From positions 1,122,424-1,186,423 of the forward strand of contig RZUM01000001.1 in assembly GCA_004193205.1 (NCBI GenBank): a stretch of DNA of 64,000 nt, given 5' to 3'. Positions within the stretch are counted from its first letter, which is position 1, and each line of letters starts with the position of its first letter. Under the pieces are notes generated by a model, which ran no database searches, was not told the origin of the DNA, and was given only the letters and a program-made list of their open reading frames with translations. Source of the stretch: Gordonia sediminis. Lineage in GTDB: Bacteria > Actinomycetota > Actinomycetes > Mycobacteriales > Mycobacteriaceae. The translations under genes were made by a program, and so were the position numbers. Below are positions 55,588 through 63,774 of this stretch, in pieces.

Positions 55588-55953
55588 ATGAACACGAACA
55601 AGGCCGCCATCAGTCTCACGACCGGCCTGGAAGACACCGAGAAGGTGACCGTGGCATTCCTGGTCGCCGTCGGCGCAGCCGAAAGCGGTCGGCCCACAAG
55701 GATGTTTCTGACCAAGGAGGCCGTCCGCCTGGCGGTCAAAGGCACTGCGACCGGTACCGCCTGCATCGGCTGTCCGTCGTTGGAGGACCTGATGGAGCGC
55801 TACGAGAGCGCCGGCGGCCGCTATCTTGTCTGCCCGATCTGTGTGAACTCGAGAGCGATCGACCCCACGACCTTCATCCCCGGCGCCGACATGGGCGGAA
55901 CGGTCCAGCTGTGGGAGTGGATCGGCGACGGCGCGACGGCCTTCAGCTATTGA
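55588..55953 (+). CDS. DsrE/DsrF-like protein
   Basis: 121 residues with a DsrE-type alpha/beta fold: ISLTTGLEDTEKVTVAFLVA, FLTKEAVRLAV. Three cysteines (TACIGCPS and LVCPICVNSRA: CxxC pairs) could relay sulfur or bind a metal. An AGGAGG-like ribosome-binding site (CGAGGAGG) precedes the ATG. No sulfur genes lie nearby, so the partner is unknown. Confidence 0.75.
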   Translation: MNTNKAAISLTTGLEDTEKVTVAFLVAVGAAESGRPTRMFLTKEAVRLAVKGTATGTACIGCPSLEDLMERYESAGGRYLVCPICVNSRAIDPTTFIPGADMGGTVQLWEWIGDGATAFSY

Positions 55954-56018
55954 AGCGATGACACTGTGACTTGGCCACGTGCACCGTATTGCTGACGCAC
56001 AGCGCCCGCCAGATGGCG

Positions 56019-56366
56019 TCAGACCTTGACCTCGGCGTCCTTGCTGAAGATCGGGTTGCCGAGGGTTCCGTAAGTGGCGCAAGCGAAGACGACGCGATAT
56101 GTACCGTGCCACAGAGGTGGCGATCGGAGTGCGATCCGCGGTGACTGACTCCGCACCGCCGTCGCGGAGATGTGGGTGCCCTTGGCCCAGATCGCGCTGC
56201 AGGACTTGTCCTCTTTCCCGAGGCCCCAGGCTCTGATCAGGATGGTGCCGTACTGGGCCGAGAACTGCGCCCGAGGCTCTGCGGCGTCGGCGTGGGGGGC
56301 CACGGCGATCAAGGCCGAGCAGACCACGGCCACCATCACGACGATGAGGAGCGCCTTGCGGGACAT
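56019..56366 (-). CDS. Small secreted protein
   Basis: 115 residues starting with a Sec signal peptide: MSRKALLIVVMVAVVCSALI then VAPHADAAEP with a likely cut after ADA. The mature part (about 87 residues) has a pair of cysteines (KSCSAIW, FACATYG) that could form a disulfide. I recognise no family; it may be a beta-sandwich by its alternating pattern. Alone between a plus-strand gene and a membrane protein. Confidence 0.62.
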   Translation of the reverse strand: MSRKALLIVVMVAVVCSALIAVAPHADAAEPRAQFSAQYGTILIRAWGLGKEDKSCSAIWAKGTHISATAVRSQSPRIALRSPPLWHGTYRVVFACATYGTLGNPIFSKDAEVKV

Positions 56367-56501
56367 GTCCTGTGCTCCGAGAGAAGTGGCAATTCGACGG
56401 CTGTGACGAGTGCGGTGCCCGCTGTTCGTGGACTGATTCGAGTATATGGCGGGCGGGCGCGTCGTCGGGACGGATCGAACGCCGCGGCGTTCCTGTGCTC
56501 G

Positions 56502-56954
56502 TCACGGTTCCCGACGTGATTCCGCAAACAGGCGGTGCCGCCACCACAGCGCCAGCCCGATCTCGACGAAGCCGACCACCGCGATCACGGGCTGAAGGAC
56601 GAAGAACACCTGCAGCAGCGCGATCTGCGCGGCGATCCAGATGAGAAGTGACAACCCGGCGAGCACGCCGCCCAGGATGCCCAACCGTGTCGAGACGAAG
56701 ACGCCGATCGCCGCGGCGAGGTGCGGGATCGCGATGAGAGCGATGAGCATCCAGCCCGGTCCGGCCCAGGTGTCGAACGGTGTCCGTGTCAGCCAGTCCC
56801 GGGGCATCGCCCAGGTGTCGCTGATCAGCCCTACACCGCCGATGACGCCCTGTATGGCGATGAAGATCTCGACGGTGGCCAGCGTCCACGCCTGCCAAGG
56901 ACGCCGCCACGTCGCGCGCGCGGTGGCGATGGTCGGATTCGGCGCCGCTGCCAT
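56502..56954 (-). CDS. Small four-helix membrane protein
   Basis: 150 residues with four hydrophobic segments at about 24-44, 68-90, 92-112 and 114-136 (VEIFIAIQGVIGGVGLIS; MLIALIAIPHLAAAIGVF; LGILGGVLAGLSLLIWIA; FFVLQPVIAVVGFVEIGLAL) and charged ends. It looks like a DoxX-like or small uncharacterised integral membrane protein; function unknown. 147 bases without features separate it from the secreted protein. Confidence 0.65.
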   Translation of the reverse strand: MAAAPNPTIATARATWRRPWQAWTLATVEIFIAIQGVIGGVGLISDTWAMPRDWLTRTPFDTWAGPGWMLIALIAIPHLAAAIGVFVSTRLGILGGVLAGLSLLIWIAAQIALLQVFFVLQPVIAVVGFVEIGLALWWRHRLFAESRREP

Positions 56955-57014
56955 ACCTTCACTGTGCGATCGCCGTCCCCGGCCTGTCGTGAGGCGAAGG
57001 TCATCACTCGGGCA

Positions 57015-57971
57015 CTACTCAGGGATCAACGCGTCGGGGATCAGCGCGACCTTGCCGCCCGGGTGCCCGCTGCCGACCAACTCGAGAGCCGCCTTGGCCT
57101 CCGACAACGGAAAGGTCCGTGCGATCGGTACGACCAGATCTCCCGACGACGCGAGTCGCACCAGATTCGAACGCACGGCGTCACGGAAGTCGAGGCTTTC
57201 GGGCTGCGCGCCGCCGAGCGCGAGGAACCCGTCGGCGGCGGCGCGCAGCGGGTTGACGACCGTGACGATGCGGTTGCGGTCGGCCACCAACGCCAACGAT
57301 GCGTCGATGGCCTCGTCGGTACCCGCGGCATCGAGTGCGATGTCCACCCCGTCGGGCGCCGCGGCCCGCACGCGATCGACCAGACCTGGGCCGTATTCGA
57401 CCGGAAGACCACCGAATTCGCGTATGCGGTCGAAGTTCCTGGCGCTGGCAGTGCCGATCACGCGGATACCGCGCAATCGGGCCATCTGCATGAGCGCCAC
57501 CCCGACCGCCCCGGATGCGCCGTGCATCAGGATGGTTTCGTCGCGTTCGGCGTGTGATGCGCGGAGCAGATCGGCCGCGGTGGACCCGGCCAGGAACAGA
57601 TTGGCCGCCTGCGGCCAGTCGAGATCGTCGGGTTTGGCGAACACCTTCCCGGCCGGCACGGTTACCGCGGTCGCGTACCCGCCCTGTACCCGAAACGCCA
57701 GCACGCCGTCGCCGATCGCGCCGTCACCGGAGGCGATCTCGGTGTCCGGGCCGAGTTCCAGGATTTCGCCGGCCACCTCGTAGCCGATCGGCAGCGGGAA
57801 CTGTGACGGGTCGGTGATGCGCTTGGCGTGCTTGAGATCGGCGGGGTTCACCCCAGCCGCGCGGACCCGGATGGAAACCTCACCGGGTCCCGGTGGCGTG
57901 AGCTCGTCGTCGATGAAGGCGAAGTCGTCGAGCCCGCCGGAGCCGGTCGCCACCCACCGTTGTGTACGCAC
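57015..57971 (-). CDS. NADP-dependent medium-chain oxidoreductase (quinone reductase type)
   Basis: 318 residues without zinc ligands. GroES-like start (GPGEVSIRVRAAGVNPADLK, EVAGEILELGPD), and a cofactor motif ILMHGASGAVGVALMQMARL. The ending KAALELVGSGHPGGKVALIP is typical of zinc-independent quinone oxidoreductases. GTG at 57971, 6 bases after a TAACCT box on the minus strand, hence probably leaderless. Confidence 0.85.
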   Translation of the reverse strand: MRTQRWVATGSGGLDDFAFIDDELTPPGPGEVSIRVRAAGVNPADLKHAKRITDPSQFPLPIGYEVAGEILELGPDTEIASGDGAIGDGVLAFRVQGGYATAVTVPAGKVFAKPDDLDWPQAANLFLAGSTAADLLRASHAERDETILMHGASGAVGVALMQMARLRGIRVIGTASARNFDRIREFGGLPVEYGPGLVDRVRAAAPDGVDIALDAAGTDEAIDASLALVADRNRIVTVVNPLRAAADGFLALGGAQPESLDFRDAVRSNLVRLASSGDLVVPIARTFPLSEAKAALELVGSGHPGGKVALIPDALIPE

Positions 57972-57977
57972 GAATCC

Positions 57978-57983
57978 AGGTTA
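57978..57983 (-). promoter_or_regulatory. -10 box for a leaderless oxidoreductase message
   Basis: TAACCT read on the minus strand, followed by six bases and the GTG at 57971. It has the same geometry as the boxes before jetA and murF. Confidence 0.5.
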
Positions 57984-58016
57984 GTGGTGTGTCGCTGTGA
58001 CCTTCCTGAACCCTGG

Positions 58017-58685
58017 TCAGGTCTCCGATGAAGCCGTGGTGGCGAGTTCGGGAACCGGCGATTGCTTTTCCATCGCCGCCAGGTGCTCGGCACGGGCCTT
58101 GATCCCGAACAGCATCTTGCGTTCCATCACCAGCGATCCCGGTTCCATGGGCAGCATCCCGATCCGATCCCGCACGCGCGGGAGCCGGAACCGGTTGCGG
58201 CTGATCAGACGGGTGGTCCCGTCGCCGCGGTCGGTCAGGGTGAACGCCCACACCCAGTTCCCGTCACTGGACCGGGACGCGAAGGCGTGGCCGGGCTCGG
58301 CGATCTCGATGACCATTTTGTTGGGACCCAGTCCGATCGTCTCGCCGACCGCCGGATGCTGGAACTCCTCGAGGACGACGTCGGTGGAGTGCATATTGAG
58401 GCCGAGGAGATTCTCGATCCAGTCGTAGGTGTAGGCGCCGCCGCGCGGCATCGGGCCCATCTGAGCGAGCCACGGATACACGTGCTCGGGTTTGGCGTCG
58501 ATGGTGATGGCGCGCGTCGAGACCCCGTCCGCATCGGGGAGCAGCTCGTCCCCGGGCAGGGTGGCGGCGACCTCGTCGTCGGTCGCACCCCAGTTCATGA
58601 TCGGCTGCCGCAGGAATCGCTGGTAGCCCACCGCCGCGGCGCCCGCAGCCAGGGCTCCGGCGGTGAGGACCATTCCGGTGTTCAT
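58017..58685 (-). CDS. SRPBCC-family protein with N-terminal helix
   Basis: 222 residues. A hydrophobic N-terminus (MVLTAGALAAGAAAVGYQRF) could anchor it in the membrane. The rest is a START/Bet v1-like fold (STRAITIDAKPEHVYPWLAQ, GGAYTYDWIENLLGLNMHST, and a late RLISRNRFRLP). Such proteins bind hydrophobic ligands; this one is unassigned. ATG at 58685. Confidence 0.75.
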   Translation of the reverse strand: MNTGMVLTAGALAAGAAAVGYQRFLRQPIMNWGATDDEVAATLPGDELLPDADGVSTRAITIDAKPEHVYPWLAQMGPMPRGGAYTYDWIENLLGLNMHSTDVVLEEFQHPAVGETIGLGPNKMVIEIAEPGHAFASRSSDGNWVWAFTLTDRGDGTTRLISRNRFRLPRVRDRIGMLPMEPGSLVMERKMLFGIKARAEHLAAMEKQSPVPELATTASSET

Positions 58686-58797
58686 GTCTTCAGCATGCGC
58701 CGGTCCACGGCGTGGTGTCGTGGGGCTTTGGCCACGTGTTCGGAGGGTCGTGGCAGGAATCCCGGATCGCTGGGAGCATGGAGCGGAGGAGTGCATC

Positions 58798-60753
58798 ATG
58801 CCCGACAATGTCGCCCGCAAGCTCATCGCAGCCCATCTGGAGTCCGGGGAGATGACTGCCGGCGAGGAGATCGCCCTTCGGGTCGACCAGACCCTGACCC
58901 AGGACGCCACCGGAACCCTGGTGATGCAGGAACTCGAGGCACTCGGACTCGACCGTGCCCGCACCGAGGTCAGTGTCCAGTACGTCGACCACAACCTGCT
59001 GCAAACCGACGAGAAGAACGCCGAGGACCACGAGTATCTGCGCACCGCATGTGCACATTTCGGGATCTGGTACTCGAAACCCGGCAACGGCGTCTCCCAC
59101 CCGACACATATGCAGCGATTCGGGATTCCCGGCAAGACGATGGTCGGTTCGGACTCGCATACCCCGGCGGCCGGGTCGCTCGGCATGCTCGCGATCGGCG
59201 TCGGCGGTCTCGAGGTCGCGTTGGCGATCGCCGGTCACCCGCTGCAGATCCGGATGCCCGAGATCTGGGGCATCCGGCTGGAGAACGAACTCCCCGAGTG
59301 GTGCTCGGCGAAGGATGTGATCCTCGAGATGCTGCGCCGTCACGACGTCAAGGGCGGCGTCAACCGCATCATCGAATATCACGGTCCCGGACTGGTCGGG
59401 CTCACCGCGATGGATCGACACGTGATCGCCAACATGGGTGCCGAACTCGGTGCCACGACGACGGTGTTCCCCAGCGACGACGCGGTCCGTGACTTCCTGC
59501 GCGCCGAAGACCGCGAGGACGACTGGGTCGAACTCGTCGCCGATGACGGCGCGGCCTACGACATCGAGGACGCGATCGACCTGGCCACGATCGAACCCCT
59601 GATCGCCAAACCTTCCTCACCCGGCAACGTGGTGCCGGTCCGCGAGGTTGCCGGGGAGGAGATCAGCCAGGTGGTCATCGGTTCCAGCGCCAACCCCGGA
59701 TTGCGGGATTTCGCGATCGCCGCCGCGATGGTCGACGGTCGGCAGACCAGGCCGGAGGTCAGCTTTGACGTCAACCCGACCTCCCGGGAAATCCTCACCG
59801 ACCTCACCACGATGGGCGCGACATCGCAGCTGGTGATCGGCGGTGCCCGTATCCACCAGGCCGGCTGTATGGGATGTATCGGGATGGGGCAAGCGCCGGC
59901 GACCGGCCGCAACTCGTTGCGGACAATGCCGCGCAACTTCCCGGGCCGTTCCGGGACCAAGGAGGACTCGGTGTGGCTGTGCTCGCCGGAGACCGCGACC
60001 GCGTCGGCATTGACCGGTGTCATCACCGACCCGCGGGACTGGGCCGCCGACGTCGCGATGGCCTATCCGCATCTGAAGCTGCCGACACATCACGCGGTGA
60101 ACACGGCGATGCTCGTCCCACCACCGCCGCCCGAGGAGGCCGCGCGGATCGAACCGGTGAAGGGACCCAACATCTCCGCGCTGCCCGAGCTCGACGAGTT
60201 GCCGGACGAGCTGACCGCGCCGGTATTGCTCAAGGTCGGCGACAACATCTCCACCGACGAGATCTCCCCGGCCGGCGCGCGTGCGCTGCCGTTCCGGTCC
60301 AACATCCCGAAGCTCGCGATGTTCAGTTTCACCCAGATCGACGAAAGCTACCCGTCGCGTGCCCAGGACACCGGCGAACCCGGCCACATCGTCGTCGGCG
60401 GTGAGAACTACGGGCAGGGCTCGTCGCGCGAGCACGCGGCGATCGCGCCCCGGTATCTCGGGCTACGGGTGGTGATCGCGAAGTCGTTCGCCCGCATCCA
60501 CTGGCAGAACCTGGCGAACTTCGGTGTGCTCGCACTCGAGTTCGACCAACCGGCCGACTATGACGGCATCGATCAGGGGGACGTACTGCGTTTCGAGGAT
60601 CTGCGTGAGCTGTTGGCAGCCAAGGACGCGCTGGTGGTTCACAATGCGACGAAGGGGACCGAGTTCACCGTCCGGCATCGCCTGTCGCCACGACAGGTCG
60701 CCGACGTCCTCGCCGGAGGGTTGATCCCGCGGCTGGCACACGAACGACAGTAA
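58798..60753 (+). CDS. Aconitate hydratase family protein (short type)
   Basis: 651 residues, of the short aconitase/homoaconitase group. The large-domain cluster motif GCMGCIGMGQAP has Cys357 and Cys360, but the place of the third ligand (GSCTN in classic aconitases) is IGSSANPG with Ser297. I believe this SSANPG form is usual for the putative Aquifex-type aconitase group (TIGR01342), but cannot verify it. The swivel domain shows GGENYGQGSSREHAAI. It may be a second aconitase besides a long AcnA elsewhere. ATG 58798. Confidence 0.78.
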   Translation: MPDNVARKLIAAHLESGEMTAGEEIALRVDQTLTQDATGTLVMQELEALGLDRARTEVSVQYVDHNLLQTDEKNAEDHEYLRTACAHFGIWYSKPGNGVSHPTHMQRFGIPGKTMVGSDSHTPAAGSLGMLAIGVGGLEVALAIAGHPLQIRMPEIWGIRLENELPEWCSAKDVILEMLRRHDVKGGVNRIIEYHGPGLVGLTAMDRHVIANMGAELGATTTVFPSDDAVRDFLRAEDREDDWVELVADDGAAYDIEDAIDLATIEPLIAKPSSPGNVVPVREVAGEEISQVVIGSSANPGLRDFAIAAAMVDGRQTRPEVSFDVNPTSREILTDLTTMGATSQLVIGGARIHQAGCMGCIGMGQAPATGRNSLRTMPRNFPGRSGTKEDSVWLCSPETATASALTGVITDPRDWAADVAMAYPHLKLPTHHAVNTAMLVPPPPPEEAARIEPVKGPNISALPELDELPDELTAPVLLKVGDNISTDEISPAGARALPFRSNIPKLAMFSFTQIDESYPSRAQDTGEPGHIVVGGENYGQGSSREHAAIAPRYLGLRVVIAKSFARIHWQNLANFGVLALEFDQPADYDGIDQGDVLRFEDLRELLAAKDALVVHNATKGTEFTVRHRLSPRQVADVLAGGLIPRLAHERQ

Positions 60754-60786
60754 CGTCCTGCCGGAAAGCATTCTGGCGCAAGCGAA

Positions 60787-61209
60787 TCAGTGTGGGAATC
60801 CCGTCAGCTGGTAGGTCTCCGGAGGTGCGGTCACCGAGGAATACAGCGACACCTGGGTGAAGGCGCCCCGCTGGGGCGCGAACAAATAGACGCCGACGGG
60901 ATACACCGCGTACTTCCCCGCGGCGCAGGTCGGTTCGCAGAGATTACGATGCTCCGTCCCGTATCCCAGCGCGAAGGGGTCCGTCCATCCGAGCCAGGTG
61001 ATGTCGGTGACGATGATGCCGAGGTCGGCGCAGAAGATCGATGACAGCGTGCGCGGCGTGACCAGCTTTGCTCCGTTGCAGCCATAGACGACGCTGGTTG
61101 CCGGAGTCGGCGCGGCCGAGGCGGTCCCGGATTCCGACCGGACTGCCGATGTCAGCAGTGTCGTGAGGGCGGCCACAATGACCAGCACACGCACCGAAGC
61201 CGATCGCAT
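60787..61209 (-). CDS. Secreted four-cysteine protein, copy 1
   Basis: 140 residues with a Sec signal peptide (MRSASVRVLVIVAALTTLLT, cleavage near TASAAP). The mature domain is closely related to the gene at 63175: shared KL..P.TLSSI.C, GIIVTDITWLGWTD, GTEHRN.C.P.CA.G, GAFTQVSLYSS and TYQLTG. Four cysteines are at equal places in both. ATG 61209 is preferred because AGGGGA stands 6 bases upstream; a GTG at 61227 would add six residues. The function is unknown; the domain may be specific to this group. Confidence 0.72.
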   Translation of the reverse strand: MRSASVRVLVIVAALTTLLTSAVRSESGTASAAPTPATSVVYGCNGAKLVTPRTLSSIFCADLGIIVTDITWLGWTDPFALGYGTEHRNLCEPTCAAGKYAVYPVGVYLFAPQRGAFTQVSLYSSVTAPPETYQLTGFPH

Positions 61210-61318
61210 ATCGCATCCCCTGTTCACCGCACGGACAGTTGATCTGTGTGCGATTGTGGCCCCGGGCCGTGCGCTGACGTCCGGGATTCGGCGAAAACGC
61301 CTTCAACCTTGGACGAGG

Positions 61319-62053
61319 TCAGCCGCGCGGCTTGAGCACATCGGAGTGCCCGTACCGGCGGCACCAGCTGACGATGTAGCGTGCGTGTAGTCCGCACCAG
61401 CGATACACCGACGCCTGAGTCAGGGGGAGTCGGTCGTCGTGTTCGTTCCGGCGACGCATCATCGGACCGAGGTAGTTGGTCGCGACCTTGTTCGCGGTGT
61501 TCGGAGACACCTGGGCCACCTCGGCCAGCGTCTGGTTGTCGGATGCGTTCCCGGAAGCGATGGCGCCGGCCATGCGTGCGGCGGTGGTTCCGCGTCGTCC
61601 CTCGAACAGTGCTAACAGCGACGGCCGCGGATCGGCGGGCACGGTGTCATGTAGGCGCTGGCCGAGCGCGACGGCGCGAAGAGAGTCCATCAGGACCTGT
61701 AGTCCGGCGGCCTTCGCGACGACACCGGAGACCTCGGGCCGTACCCGCGCCTCGGCGAGATGATCTTCCTCCATCGAATGGCCTTGAGTGGCCAGCAGCA
61801 CCGGCGCGAGTCGATCGGCGTCCCGGAGACCTTCGATCACGTCGAGGCCGTCGAAGGTCCACTCCATCTCCGCCCGGTTGAAGATCAGGTCGGCGCAGAC
61901 CACGTCGAACCGTACTCGGGCCGCGACACTGCGGGTGAACTCGTCGCGGTCCCCAGCCACCACCACGGTGACATCTTTGAACGCGGCCTCCAGTGGAGCC
62001 GCGATGACATGGCCGAGGGGGGAAGCGATGAGGATGCGTAATCCAGCCGACAT
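61319..62053 (-). CDS. Receiver-like protein with C-terminal HTH, regulator A
   Basis: 244 residues. The N-terminal 130 residues look like a receiver: LRILIASPLGHVIAAPLEAA and FDVVCADLIFNRAEMEW with an Asp at the phospho-site, but no acidic pair in the first loop, so phosphorylation is doubtful. The C-terminal part holds a helix-turn-helix (TLAEVAQVSPNTANKVATNY) and an unusual Trp/Cys-rich tail (YRWCGLHARYIVSWCRRYGH). ATG at 62053, divergent from regulator B. Related in layout to NarL-type regulators. Confidence 0.7.
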   Translation of the reverse strand: MSAGLRILIASPLGHVIAAPLEAAFKDVTVVVAGDRDEFTRSVAARVRFDVVCADLIFNRAEMEWTFDGLDVIEGLRDADRLAPVLLATQGHSMEEDHLAEARVRPEVSGVVAKAAGLQVLMDSLRAVALGQRLHDTVPADPRPSLLALFEGRRGTTAARMAGAIASGNASDNQTLAEVAQVSPNTANKVATNYLGPMMRRRNEHDDRLPLTQASVYRWCGLHARYIVSWCRRYGHSDVLKPRG

Positions 62054-62251
62054 GTGCGCAATATTGCCTCATCGGGACAATTCATGCGCGATTACACATT
62101 GTGATGGCTTTTTCGGGGAGTCAGCGACCCAGAATTTCGGCAGAAGGGTTCCGTGGAGGGCTGAACCAAACCCGTTTCGGCACGAATCTGAGATCGGACT
62201 CAAGTATTGCTCGTTCCCCTGACCGACGCAGCGCCCCAGAGGAGCCCACCG

Positions 62252-62869
62252 ATGACCGCCGACGTCAATCAAGACCTGCAGATTCCCATGCATCCGCTCC
62301 CTCCCTCGTCGACGGTGCTGATCGTTGCCGAAGACTCCCTTGCCGATGTCGGGCTGCTGGCTCTCGTGGAGCGCTTCGGCTATCGCGCCGCGCTGATCGA
62401 CGTCGGCGGAGCCGAACCGCTGAAACAAACCGGCTCGGTGGTGATCGTGCGCAGCGAGCGGCGCCTGGCCCAGCTCCGCCGGGTCGCTGCGTTGGCCTCC
62501 GCCCGCGTCATCGGTATCGGCGTCCCGGTCGGTCACCTCGGCGGTGTGGAGCTTCCCGACTCCGGGTATTCCGCCGGCAGCCTCCGTCAGGTGCTTCGCC
62601 GCATCGTCGCGCCCGGGGCGACGGGCTCGGATCGAGTGCACTTGAGTCCCCGCGAACGCGAGGTCGTGGTCACCTACACCCTCGGCTCCACGGTGCGGGA
62701 GACCTCTCAGCGCTACTTCATCTCCGAGAGCACCGTGCGTTCCCACTTCCGCCGGGTCATGAACCGCTATGGGGAGGCCGGCCGTCCGGTGAACAACAAG
62801 ACGCAGCTGTTGATCCAGCTGATCGCCGACGGCTGGGTGGAGCGCGACCGGTTGGTCAGCGCAGTGTGA
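62252..62869 (+). CDS. LuxR-type regulator, regulator B
   Basis: 205 residues. The N-terminal 120 residues are a degenerate receiver-like domain (VLIVAEDSLADVGLLALVER; no Asp at the phospho-site, where SVVIVRSERR stands). The C-terminus is a LuxR helix-turn-helix (HLSPREREVVVTYTLGSTVR, ETSQRYFISESTVRSHFRRV). ATG 62252 is chosen because AGAGGAG stands 6 bases upstream; a TTG at 62207 is weaker. Divergent from regulator A with 198 bases between, which contain the promoters of both. Confidence 0.75.
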   Translation: MTADVNQDLQIPMHPLPPSSTVLIVAEDSLADVGLLALVERFGYRAALIDVGGAEPLKQTGSVVIVRSERRLAQLRRVAALASARVIGIGVPVGHLGGVELPDSGYSAGSLRQVLRRIVAPGATGSDRVHLSPREREVVVTYTLGSTVRETSQRYFISESTVRSHFRRVMNRYGEAGRPVNNKTQLLIQLIADGWVERDRLVSAV

Positions 62870-62882
62870 CCCATGTTGTCGG

Positions 62883-63047
62883 TCAGTCCTGTTTCCAGAG
62901 TTCGTCGTGGACGGGGCAGAGGCGGCCGGTGTTGCCGCAACGCAGACAGGTGAGTCGGCCGGCGATGCTGTAGCCGCCCGCCTGGCCGTGGCACTCCGGG
63001 CAGGGCGCCAGCGGCTCGGCGCATCGCTCACACTTGTCCGCTGTCAT
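62883..63047 (-). CDS. 54-residue zinc-finger protein
   Basis: A short gene reading MTADKCERCAEPLAPCPECH and on to CLRCGNTGRLCPVHDELWKQ. Paired CxxC motifs (Cys6/9, Cys16/19, Cys34/37, plus Cys45 and a His) resemble the CxxCxGxG zinc fingers of DnaJ or small zinc ribbons. The cysteine spacing is too regular for chance in a non-coding frame, so I regard it as a gene. It stands convergent to regulator B, 13 bases from its stop. Function unknown. Confidence 0.7.
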   Translation of the reverse strand: MTADKCERCAEPLAPCPECHGQAGGYSIAGRLTCLRCGNTGRLCPVHDELWKQD

Positions 63048-63174
63048 CGGTGCGCTCCTGAAGATGGTGTCGCCTCAGGGTAGGCGTGACCGCTGCCGGT
63101 GTTCGTCGCCCAAAGCGATGAACTACGGCAATGAAACGGACGACGCAACCGACAACGTCCCCGGGGCCCCACGG

Positions 63175-63585
63175 TCAGCGCAGCCGTCCGGTCAACCGGT
63201 AGGTCCGTGGCGGCCGGTGGGGTGACGAATATAGCGCGACCTCGGTGAAAGCGCCGTTGCGCGGAGCGCCGAGCCACACACCGACCTGCTGGGTGACGAC
63301 TCCACCGGACGCGCAATTCGGGACGCAGGTTTTGCGGTGTTCGGTCCCGAGGCCCGTGGCCCACGAGTCGGTCCACCCCATCCAGCGGATGTCGGTGACG
63401 ATCACACCGGCGTCACGGCACAAGATCGACGAGAGAGTCGTCGGTGCGAGCAGTTTCGACCCATCGCAGCCCGCGACGACGGTGGTCGCGGGTGCGGCAT
63501 GGACCGGTCCGGCGGTCAACGCGAGAGCGAGGCCGGCGGCGCCCACCGCCGCCACCGCGTGCCTGGTGACAGACTCGCCACGCAT
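63175..63585 (-). CDS. Secreted four-cysteine protein, copy 2
   Basis: 136 residues: signal peptide MRGESVTRHAVAAVGAAGLA then LALTAGPVHAAP with a likely AHAAP-type cut. The mature protein shares about half its residues with copy 1, including TLSSILC, GVIVTDIRWMGWTD, GTEHRKTC, NCASG and GAFTEVALYSS. The four cysteines are the same. ATG at 63585. Upstream of it on the minus strand lies a patch of direct repeats (63651-63690). Confidence 0.72.
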   Translation of the reverse strand: MRGESVTRHAVAAVGAAGLALALTAGPVHAAPATTVVAGCDGSKLLAPTTLSSILCRDAGVIVTDIRWMGWTDSWATGLGTEHRKTCVPNCASGGVVTQQVGVWLGAPRNGAFTEVALYSSPHRPPRTYRLTGRLR

Positions 63586-63650
63586 GGTTATCAGTGTGCC
63601 AGCGCAGGGGTGTCGTCGGGCGCGGTTTTCTCCGGGCGGCGGTCGCCCGG

Positions 63651-63690
63651 CGACAGACCACGACAGACCACGAGAGACAGACCACGACAG
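63651..63690. repeat. Short direct repeats upstream of secreted protein copy 2
   Basis: CGACAGACCA occurs twice in tandem (63651-63670), and ACAGACCACGACAG follows at 63677-63690 after a variant unit. This 40-base patch lies 66-105 bases before the start of the gene and may be a regulatory site. Confidence 0.4.
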
Positions 63691-63774
63691 AAAGAACATC
63701 GTCCCCGCGTCCGACGCCCGAGACATGATCTCAGGTGTCGTCCACGGGGACGATGCGGTGAAGCGAGAAGCCGG

